DNA of 64,000 nucleotides from JAVXCQ01 sp036659415 (GTDB lineage: Bacteria; Bacillota; Negativicutes; Acidaminococcales; Acidaminococcaceae), in NCBI GenBank assembly GCA_036659415.1, contig JAVXCQ010000008.1, positions 4,770-68,769 on the forward strand, written 5' to 3'. Position numbers and translations under genes: made by a program. Positions 58,279 through 64,000 of this stretch are shown one piece after another (the first letter of the stretch is position 1; each line of letters begins with the position of its first letter). The notes under the pieces were generated by a model. That model did not search any database and had not been told where the DNA came from. It worked only from the letters and a program-made list of their open reading frames with translations.

Positions 58279-58361
58279 GCCACTTTCCTTCGCCGGTATT
58301 ATCCGGAAATCAGGTTCCAAGGGTCGACCGTAGTCTCTCAGCAAAAAGCGCCCCTAGTGGA
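58279..58361 (-). ncRNA. TPP riboswitch (THI element) of thiC
   Basis: Read on the minus strand: CCACTAGGGGCGC, GCTGAGA, ACCCTTGGAACCTGAT, CCGGATAATACCGGCG and GAAGGAAAGTGG, which are the conserved parts of the TPP aptamer in order, closed by a CCACT/AGTGG P1 stem. Confidence 0.95.
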
Positions 58362-58498
58362 TTCAACATCTATTAAATTCTTCAACTTAAGTTTAACAAA
58401 ATAGACACATAAATACAATGACCAAAGAAGAAATATATAATATAATGGAAGCAGTAAGCTACGCGTCTAAATTTGTCGAGATGTATACTGTCCACAAA

Positions 58499-58527
58499 TT
58501 TACAAACAACGGGTTTTAGTGTATACT
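58499..58527 (+). promoter_or_regulatory. nifJ promoter
   Basis: TTTACA (58499-58504), 17 bp, TATACT (58522-58527), 94 bases before the start codon. GTATACT also occurs at 58483 and 58540. Confidence 0.65.
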
Positions 58528-58621
58528 ATTGAGCTATAAGTATACTGCAATGTTAACCCCAGTTTTTAGTGACAGGTGGTTTTGAGCCTGTATGCGAAAT
58601 TAAATGAAAGAAGGAATCAAC

Positions 58622-61600
58622 ATGGCAAAAATGAAAACGATGGATGGTAATACTGCTGCCGCACACGTCGCCTATGCTTTTACTGACGTTGCCGCAATCT
58701 ACCCCATTACACCTTCTTCCCCTATGGCGGAAGTTACTGATGAATGGGCTGCTCAAGGCAAGAAAAATCTTTTCGGACAAACTGTGAAAGTAATGGAAAT
58801 GCAATCTGAGGCAGGAGCTTCTGGAGCCGTGCATGGCTCTTTGCAAGCAGGTGCCTTGACTACTACCTATACTGCTTCTCAGGGTTTACTGCTTATGATT
58901 CCTAATATGTATAAAATGGCAGGCGAACTATTGCCGGCAGTGTTTCAGGTATCAGCTCGTGCACTGGCAGCTAGCTCACTATCTATTTTTGGTGACCACC
59001 AAGACGTGATGGCGACTAGACAAACAGGGTTTGCACTCTTAGCTGAAAGCAGTGTCCAAGAAGTTATGGATCTTTCCGCTGTTGCTCATTTATCCGCCAT
59101 TAAAGGCCGCGTGCCTTTTGTGAATTTCTTTGACGGTTTCCGTACTTCTCATGAAATTCAAAAAATCGAAGTCATGGACTATGCTGATTTGGATAAAATG
59201 CTGGATCATGATGCTGTTGCCGCTTTCCGTACCCGGGGACTGAACCCGGATAATCCGGTTATTCGTGGTACTGCACAAAATCCGGATATTTATTTCCAAA
59301 CCCGTGAAGCTGTTAATTCCTACTATGAAGCACTTCCAGCTATTGTAGAAGACTATATGCAACAAGTCAGTGCTGTTACCGGACGTCAATATGGCCTGTT
59401 CAATTATTACGGCGCCGCTGACGCTGAAAACGTGATTATCGCTATGGGTTCTGGTTGCGAAGCTATTCAAACTACCGTGGAACATTTAGTAGCACAAGGC
59501 GAAAAAGTGGGTCTGTTGGTGGTTCATCTTTATCGTCCTTTCTCTGCTAAACATTTCTTGGGGGCAATGCCGCAAACTACCAAGAGAATTGCCGTGCTTG
59601 ACCGTACCAAAGAACCGGGCGCTTTTGGCGAACCGCTGTATTTAGATGTGCGTAGCGTTTATTATGGCACGGCTCAGCAACCAATGATTATTGGTGGGCG
59701 TTATGGTTTGGGTTCCAAAGACTTGACTCCGTCTGACGTGATGGCTGTCTTTAATAATTTGCGTCAAGACACTCCTAAAAACAATTTTACTGTCGGTATT
59801 ACTGACGACGTGACCGGTACGTCTTTGGCGGTAGTTACCGAGCTAGACACTACCCCAGTTGGCACCAAGAGCTGCAAGTTCTGGGGCTTGGGTTCTGATG
59901 GTACCGTAGGCGCCAATAAGAGTGCCATTAAAATCATTGGTGACTATACCAATATGTACGCCCAGGGATACTTTTCCTATGACTCCAAAAAATCTGGCGG
60001 CATTACGGTTTCTCATCTGCGTTTTGGCCACGAACCGATTCGTGCCCCTTATCTCATTAACCATGCCGATTTTGTGGCGGTGCACAACCAATCCTATGTG
60101 CATAAATACAATGTAGTTGCTGGGTTGAAACCAGGCGGCACTTTCCTCTTGAACTGTAGCTGGGATGCAGCAGAACTGGAAGCTAATCTACCAGGCTACA
60201 TTAAACGCTATATCGCTCAAAACAACATTAAATTCTACACCATGGACGCTGTTAAAATTGCTCAAGCTATCGGTTTGGGTGGTCGCATCAACATGATTAT
60301 GCAAGCAGCCTTCTTTAAACTAGCGGATATTATTCCTGTAGCAGATGCCGTTAAATACTTGAAAGAAGCCGTTGACCATTCCTATGGACTTAAAGGTCAA
60401 GCCGTGTTAGACATGAACTACGGAGCTATCGACCAAGGTGCCGAAGCAGCTACCCTAGTTGTGGTACCGGAAGCTTGGCAAGTGGCACCGGAGGATAAAG
60501 TCCTTGCTTCCACTAATACTTCTGCTTTTGCTCGCAACGTACTGGAACCGATGAACCGTTTGGAAGGCGAGCAATTACCCGTCAGTACCTTTGCTGAACA
60601 CGTAGATGGTACGTTCCCTTCCGGTACTTCTGCTTTTGAAAAACGTGGTATTGCCATTAATGTACCAGAATGGCAAATGGATAAATGTATTCAATGTAAC
60701 CAATGTGCCTTTGTTTGTCCTCACGCTGTGATTCGGCCTGTCCTGGCTACCGCCGCAGAGGTGGCTGCCGCTCCCGCAGGCTTTACAGCTAAAGCTGCTA
60801 TCGGTGCACCTGACTTGCAATTTCGGATGGCGATTTCGCCGTTAGATTGTACCGGTTGCGGTAACTGTGCCCAAGTGTGTCCAGCTAAAGACAAAGCCCT
60901 AGTGATGAAACCTTTGGAATCCCAAATGAACCAAGTACCACTGTGGGAATATGCTATGCACCAGTTGGCAGCGAAACCTAACCCCATGAATAAAAACACC
61001 GTTAAAGGTGTGCAATTTGAGCAGCCGCTACTAGAGTTCTCCGGTGCTTGTGCCGGTTGTGGCGAAACACCATATGCCAAACTGGTTACCCAGCTAGTGG
61101 GTGATCGCATGATGATTGCCAATGCTACCGGTTGTACCTCTATTTGGGGTGCTAGCGCACCGTCCATGCCTTACACCAAAAACTGTGCTGGTCATGGTCC
61201 AAGTTGGGCTAATTCTCTGTTTGAAGATAATGCTGAATATGGCCTAGGTATGTTCCTCGGCGTACAACAATCTCGTGAACGGCTGGCTGATATGTTGCGT
61301 GAAGCCCTAGCGGCGGGCGTGTCTTCGGCACTGGCAGCGTTAATGGAGGACTGGCTAACTAACCTCAATAACGGCGCCGGTACTCGTGACCGTGCCAATG
61401 CTTTGTTGGCTCTGCTCGCTACGGAAAAAGCCGGTAATACGCTTTTAGAAAACATTTACGCTCAAAGCAAATTTTTTGTTAAACGTTCCCACTGGATTTT
61501 TGGTGGTGACGGTTGGGCCTACGATATCGGCTACGGCGGATTAGACCACGTGCTGGCTTCCGGCGAAGACGTGAATGTGCTGGTTTTTGATACCGAAGTG

Positions 61601-62134
61601 TATTCCAATACCGGCGGTCAATCTTCTAAATCTACCCCAACAGCGGCGATTGCCAAATTTGCTGCCAGTGGCAAAAAGACCAAGAAGAAAGACCTGGGCA
61701 TGATGGCCATGAGTTATGGCTATGTTTATGTAGCTCAAATTTCCATGGGTGCGGATAAAAATCAAACCCTCAAAGCCTTGGCGGAAGCCGAAGCTTATCC
61801 GGGACCGTCCTTGGTTATCGCTTATGCACCTTGTATTAATCACGGCTTGAAAGCCGGGATGGGCAGCAGTCAACTGGAAGCGAAACGAGCAGTGGATTGC
61901 GGTTATTGGGCGAACTATCGCTTTAACCCTGCTTTGAAAGCTAAGGGCGAAAATCCTTTTAGTCTGGACTCCAAAGAACCCTCCACTGATTTCCATGAGT
62001 TCCTCATGGGCGAAGTTCGTTACTCGTCCTTGCTCAAACAGTTCCCTGATACTGCCGAAGCTTTGTTTGCTAAAACGAAAGCCGATGCTCTGGAACGTTT
62101 AGACGGTTACAAAAAATTGGCTGGCAAAGCCTAA
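58622..62134 (+). CDS. nifJ: pyruvate:ferredoxin (flavodoxin) oxidoreductase
   Basis: A 1170-residue homodimer-type PFOR: pyruvate + CoA to acetyl-CoA + CO2 with reduced ferredoxin. Domains in order: the pyrimidine-binding domain (YPITPSSPMAE), the gamma and CoA regions (FWGLGSDGTVGANKSAIKII), two 4Fe-4S clusters (CIQCNQCAFVCP and CTGCGNCAQVCP), a Cys pair CAGCGETPY and the TPP site GGDGWAYDIGYGGLDH with DTEVYSNTGGQSS. ATG at 58622 follows GAAGGA; an in-frame ATG at 58604 overlaps that RBS. Biased codons fit a central, abundant enzyme. Confidence 0.97.
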   Translation: MAKMKTMDGNTAAAHVAYAFTDVAAIYPITPSSPMAEVTDEWAAQGKKNLFGQTVKVMEMQSEAGASGAVHGSLQAGALTTTYTASQGLLLMIPNMYKMAGELLPAVFQVSARALAASSLSIFGDHQDVMATRQTGFALLAESSVQEVMDLSAVAHLSAIKGRVPFVNFFDGFRTSHEIQKIEVMDYADLDKMLDHDAVAAFRTRGLNPDNPVIRGTAQNPDIYFQTREAVNSYYEALPAIVEDYMQQVSAVTGRQYGLFNYYGAADAENVIIAMGSGCEAIQTTVEHLVAQGEKVGLLVVHLYRPFSAKHFLGAMPQTTKRIAVLDRTKEPGAFGEPLYLDVRSVYYGTAQQPMIIGGRYGLGSKDLTPSDVMAVFNNLRQDTPKNNFTVGITDDVTGTSLAVVTELDTTPVGTKSCKFWGLGSDGTVGANKSAIKIIGDYTNMYAQGYFSYDSKKSGGITVSHLRFGHEPIRAPYLINHADFVAVHNQSYVHKYNVVAGLKPGGTFLLNCSWDAAELEANLPGYIKRYIAQNNIKFYTMDAVKIAQAIGLGGRINMIMQAAFFKLADIIPVADAVKYLKEAVDHSYGLKGQAVLDMNYGAIDQGAEAATLVVVPEAWQVAPEDKVLASTNTSAFARNVLEPMNRLEGEQLPVSTFAEHVDGTFPSGTSAFEKRGIAINVPEWQMDKCIQCNQCAFVCPHAVIRPVLATAAEVAAAPAGFTAKAAIGAPDLQFRMAISPLDCTGCGNCAQVCPAKDKALVMKPLESQMNQVPLWEYAMHQLAAKPNPMNKNTVKGVQFEQPLLEFSGACAGCGETPYAKLVTQLVGDRMMIANATGCTSIWGASAPSMPYTKNCAGHGPSWANSLFEDNAEYGLGMFLGVQQSRERLADMLREALAAGVSSALAALMEDWLTNLNNGAGTRDRANALLALLATEKAGNTLLENIYAQSKFFVKRSHWIFGGDGWAYDIGYGGLDHVLASGEDVNVLVFDTEVYSNTGGQSSKSTPTAAIAKFAASGKKTKKKDLGMMAMSYGYVYVAQISMGADKNQTLKALAEAEAYPGPSLVIAYAPCINHGLKAGMGSSQLEAKRAVDCGYWANYRFNPALKAKGENPFSLDSKEPSTDFHEFLMGEVRYSSLLKQFPDTAEALFAKTKADALERLDGYKKLAGKA

Positions 62135-62150
62135 AAATAGCTTAGTTTTA

Positions 62151-62192
62151 ACACACCGTACTCCCTTTGGGGGGAATACGGTGTGTTTTTTA
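62151..62192 (+). terminator. nifJ terminator
   Basis: ACACACCGTA...TACGGTGTGT stem with a CTCCC/GGGGG extension, followed by T6. Confidence 0.88.
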
Positions 62193-62329
62193 CTGCTTTT
62201 ATGTGCCTAAAATATTATTTTTACTACGATTGTAACGCTGATGGGTTTCTGGAGGGAGTGAAACTCCCGGAATTGTCCTGTTTATGCCTCAAGATTGAGT
62301 ATTTAGAGATTAATTAAGTTATAAAAGTC

Positions 62330-62359
62330 TTGCAGAGGGGTGAATAAGTGTGCTAAAAT
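62330..62359 (+). promoter_or_regulatory. promoter of the c-di-GMP riboswitch transcript
   Basis: TTGCAG (62330-62335), 18 bp, TAAAAT (62354-62359) with TGC directly before it (extended -10). It lies about 20 bases before the aptamer. The stretch 62197-62329 holds only a small GGGAGT/ACTCCC hairpin near 62255. Confidence 0.55.
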
Positions 62360-62379
62360 ATAGACAAATAAGCGATTAA

Positions 62380-62473
62380 GAGCTTCATATTGGGCAAAAC
62401 CTGTGAAAACAGGTGACGCAATGCTACAGGGTCTAAGCCATTCGTGGGAGGACAGCCAGCTGCAAAGGTTAGA
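62380..62473 (+). ncRNA. cyclic di-GMP-I riboswitch (GEMM), 3' end at the gap
   Basis: Order of conserved parts: GGGCAAAACC, a P2 stem ACCTGT/ACAGGT around GAAA, GACGCAA directly after it, AGGGTCTAAGCC, then GGACAGCCAGCTGC (tetraloop receptor region) and AAAGG. These match the GEMM class I aptamer. The N run starts at 62474, so any expression platform is lost. Confidence 0.88.
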
Positions 62474-62573
62474 NNNNNNNNNNNNNNNNNNNNNNNNNNN
62501 NNNNNNNNNNNNNNNNNNNNNNNNNNNNNNNNNNNNNNNNNNNNNNNNNNNNNNNNNNNNNNNNNNNNNNNNN
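62474..62573. other. assembly gap (100 N)
   Basis: Exactly 100 unknown bases, a scaffolding placeholder of unknown true length. It hides the start and signal-peptide N-terminus of the next gene. Confidence 0.98.
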
Positions 62574-62828
62574 CTTAGCTTGGTGGCAGGGATGACGTGG
62601 AGTAGTGGGGTCGCTATGGCGGCAGGAACCACCTTTTCAAAGGGCAAGTCTGAAAGCAAGGCAGGCTATACGTCTGTCGTTGACCTGACAGCTGGCAGCT
62701 ATGCGGTGGACTATCTAGAAAATACGACCACGCCGAAGGATAGCAAACACAGTGTGACGCTTACGGGAACAGATGTGATTGCGACAGGTACTGGAGCAGC
62801 TGTAGGCGGTGGCACAATACAGGTATAA
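62574..62828 (+). CDS. C-terminal part of a secreted, possibly adhesin-like protein (start in gap)
   Basis: The frame runs from the gap edge to TAA at 62826-62828, 84 residues. It opens with SLVAGMTWSSGVAMAAG, the end of a signal peptide of the ESPR/autotransporter kind, and then a Ser/Thr/Gly-rich stretch with VTLTGTDVIATGTGAAVGGG. The preceding c-di-GMP-I aptamer points to a surface or adhesion protein. The mature part is very short for an adhesin, so the gene may be truncated, mis-joined at the gap, or a genuine small exported protein. Confidence 0.6.
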   Translation, partial: LSLVAGMTWSSGVAMAAGTTFSKGKSESKAGYTSVVDLTAGSYAVDYLENTTTPKDSKHSVTLTGTDVIATGTGAAVGGGTIQV

Positions 62829-62876
62829 GACGACATTTAGTTTAAGATATTGAGGAAATCTCAAGAATAGGCTGGA

Positions 62877-62923
62877 AAACCTCGGACAGCAAGAGTAGGT
62901 GCTGGTTTCGGGGTTTTTATTTT
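62877..62923 (+). terminator. possible terminator after the secreted protein
   Basis: AAAACCTC...GGGGTTTT with inner CAGC/GCTG, imperfect, followed by a T-rich run. No supported gene in 62829-63332. Confidence 0.5.
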
Positions 62924-62983
62924 TGAAGAGTTAAAGAAGGCGTGCGACATTTCATTTGATAATTTTTAGGGGGTCGTGGACAT

Positions 62984-62998
62984 TGGCAGGATTTTTGG
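62984..62998 (+). repeat. 15-bp direct repeat, copy 1
   Basis: TGGCAGGATTTTTGG, found again at 63162-63176, 178 bp on, in the gene-free stretch. A 25-codon TTG-start frame (AGGGGG upstream) runs through this copy; it is not supported enough to call a gene. Confidence 0.5.
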
Positions 62999-63161
62999 CA
63001 AGTTTTGAAGAAATTATTAAAGACCGTTTAACATCGCTTCAATGTGTCGTTAAAGGGTGATTGAAGGTTGAAAGAAAAAAGGGCGTGTTTTTTTGGAGAG
63101 GACGGACTAAAGTACTCTTTAACTAATTAAAGGCACCGCGTAAAGCTAGCAGTAGTGCAGG

Positions 63162-63176
63162 TGGCAGGATTTTTGG
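63162..63176 (+). repeat. 15-bp direct repeat, copy 2
   Basis: Identical to 62984-62998. Here the same reading ends after about eight codons. Confidence 0.5.
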
Positions 63177-63249
63177 GACTAAAGTAGCATTTATACAAAA
63201 AAATAATAAAAATACTAATAAAAATTATAATTATACAAATAATAAAAAT

Positions 63250-63286
63250 AAACTCCGCATAGACTTTTGACCGTCTACCGGAGTTT
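63250..63286 (-). terminator. terminator of the tandem-HTH regulator
   Basis: AAACTCCG/CGGAGTTT with TAGAC/GTCTA inside; on the minus strand it is followed by T-rich sequence. Confidence 0.75.
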
Positions 63287-63332
63287 AGAAAATAGATCAA
63301 TGATAAGAAAAACACATAGCAGCAGGAATCAT

Positions 63333-64000
63333 TTAACCAACGTCAGATGAGTTTGGTTGTGATTCATGCTGTTTTTTTTCTTCTTCATATTCGTTTATAA
63401 AATCTTTGAAAGCATATTTGAATTGTTCAATAGCCCAATATTTCTTTTCTTTTAATGCAACATTAAATAAAATATTCATATAATTAACTTCTAAATCTTC
63501 TACGGTAGTTATAATTGAAGAACTTGACTGAGGTGGTATATTATTATCTATTCCAGCAAGAAGCCAGTCGTAGGTGACATGACAAGCGGACACAACAGTA
63601 TAAAGATATCTTAAGCTAGGTTTTGAACCTCGCTCAGTGCTTTTGATATAAGAAACTGATACACCCATCAGATCAGCGAGAGCTTGTTGAGTTAGATTGT
63701 TATGTACGCGGGTTTTTTTTAATCGTTTGCCTATTTCAGAATAATCTAAGTCTAAAATTTTAGTGGGACAATTAAATTTTGTTGGTTTTGATTGTCCTAA
63801 ACAATCATTTTTATTATCACCAATGCCGAATAATAGATAGTCAGAAGTAACTTTAAAAAGCTTCGATAACGCTATTATTGCTTCAAAAGAGGGCTTGGTT
63901 TTACCATTGCGATAATTACTTATAGCACTGCCTCGTATTGATGTATAAGATTCAATATCTTTATGAGAAAAACCACTTTCTTTTATTAAAATATCTAAAC
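63333..64000 (-). CDS. XRE-type regulator with two tandem HTH domains (5' end outside window)
   Basis: The minus-strand frame is open from the window edge to 63333, about 222 residues, without a start in view. It holds two HTH_XRE units. The first reads SYTSIRGSAISNYRNGKTKP and then ends with SDYLLFGIGDN; the second has IGKRLKKTRVHNNLTQQALA then MGVSVSYIKSTERGSKPS and ends with YDWLLAGIDNN. The matching ends (DYLLFGI, DWLLAGI) show an internal duplication. A Glu/Lys-rich helical tail follows. The methionine at 63668 is inside the second HTH and is not a start. Its targets are unknown; the c-di-GMP-controlled gene is the nearest. Confidence 0.85.
   Translation of the reverse strand, partial: LDILIKESGFSHKDIESYTSIRGSAISNYRNGKTKPSFEAIIALSKLFKVTSDYLLFGIGDNKNDCLGQSKPTKFNCPTKILDLDYSEIGKRLKKTRVHNNLTQQALADLMGVSVSYIKSTERGSKPSLRYLYTVVSACHVTYDWLLAGIDNNIPPQSSSSIITTVEDLEVNYMNILFNVALKEKKYWAIEQFKYAFKDFINEYEEEKKQHESQPNSSDVG

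Noticed and set aside
58483..58546. Rex (NADH-sensing) operator before nifJ
   Set aside because: TTGTG-N8-CACAA was not found; only partial TTGT and ACAA words are present.
62403..62828. Continuous ORF from an ATG at 62403 through the N gap
   Set aside because: The 5' part lies in the c-di-GMP-I aptamer and the frame through 100 N is arbitrary; the real start is hidden in the gap.
63127..63315. 62-residue minus-strand ORF, hydrophobic and Ile-rich
   Set aside because: Low-complexity AT-rich translation that runs through the terminator hairpin at 63250-63286, with no RBS.
63333..63668. 111-residue reading of the right-edge regulator starting at an internal Met
   Set aside because: The frame stays open to the window edge and the Met lies inside an HTH; annotated as a longer partial gene.
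1..64000. tRNA, rRNA, CRISPR array, transposase or integrase
   Set aside because: No cloverleaf-like gene, spaced repeat array or mobility gene was recognised on either strand; short RNAs without strong motifs could be missed by eye.

Overview
The window is about 64 kb of one bacterial chromosome (mid-40s % GC by eye), densely coded on both strands. It looks like a strict anaerobe of the Bacillota, most likely Negativicutes (Phascolarctobacterium/Acidaminococcaceae-like). This is inferred from a single-subunit pyruvate:ferredoxin oxidoreductase (NifJ), the LL-diaminopimelate aminotransferase lysine route, a DcuC-type C4-dicarboxylate carrier, many lipoprotein-dependent ABC importers and a post-gap signal peptide of the kind seen on Negativicute surface adhesins. 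Many promoters have an extended -10 (TGnTATAAT). No rRNA, tRNA, CRISPR array, integrase or transposase was seen. One scaffold gap of 100 N lies at 62474-62573, and both window ends cut genes (dapL on the left, a double-HTH regulator on the right).

Layout, left to right. 1-4.4 kb: dapL 3' end, a small secreted protein, a DUF401 membrane protein, and a two-gene AAA ATPase + HNH nuclease unit that resembles the Septu (PtuA/PtuB) phage-defence system. 4.4-13.4 kb: phosphomannomutase and GalE (with an odd catalytic-site residue), an ABC-F protein, DcuC, a uracil-DNA-glycosylase-like protein, a split ThrE exporter and a BMP-type binding protein. 13.4-17.4 kb: a BusR-type (GntR HTH + RCK_C) regulator divergent from a glycine-betaine ABC importer, a likely c-di-AMP-controlled osmoprotection module. 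17.4-21.1 kb: a NapH-like ferredoxin protein, paired chromate transporters, purC and a formate/nitrite channel. 21.1-23 kb: a lipoprotein barnase lacking its catalytic histidine, a barstar, and a ComEC-like metallo-beta-lactamase lipoprotein, then a 27-bp perfect hairpin and a possible 19-residue peptide gene.

23-32.8 kb: a second ABC-F protein, a MATE efflux pump, a polar amino-acid ABC importer behind a 97-bp duplicated promoter/RBS/start module, a FlK-like thioesterase divergent from an acyl-CoA ligase, a lipoprotein and LarE. 32.8-37.5 kb: a probable creatinine-use cluster (CodA-like deaminase, creatininase, DMT transporter, PucR regulator). 37.6-48.3 kb: DUF190, a complete branched-chain amino-acid (Liv) importer, a TVP38 membrane protein, CYTH-CHAD, LrgAB and an uncharacterised membrane-anchored protein. 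48.4-56.8 kb: ClpB, CoA-disulfide reductase-rhodanese, then acpS-nnr-DUF3006-amidase-GerMN. 56.9-62.2 kb: thiC under a TPP riboswitch with terminator, and nifJ. 62.3-64 kb: a cyclic-di-GMP-I riboswitch, the assembly gap, the end of a small secreted or adhesin-like protein, and the tandem-HTH regulator.

Main themes: amino-acid and dicarboxylate nutrition of an anaerobe (Liv, polar amino-acid importer, DcuC, NifJ, FNT channel), osmotic and envelope homeostasis, and accessory traits (Septu-like defence, barnase/barstar, creatinine breakdown, c-di-GMP-controlled surface protein). All functions are read from sequence alone; no database search was run.
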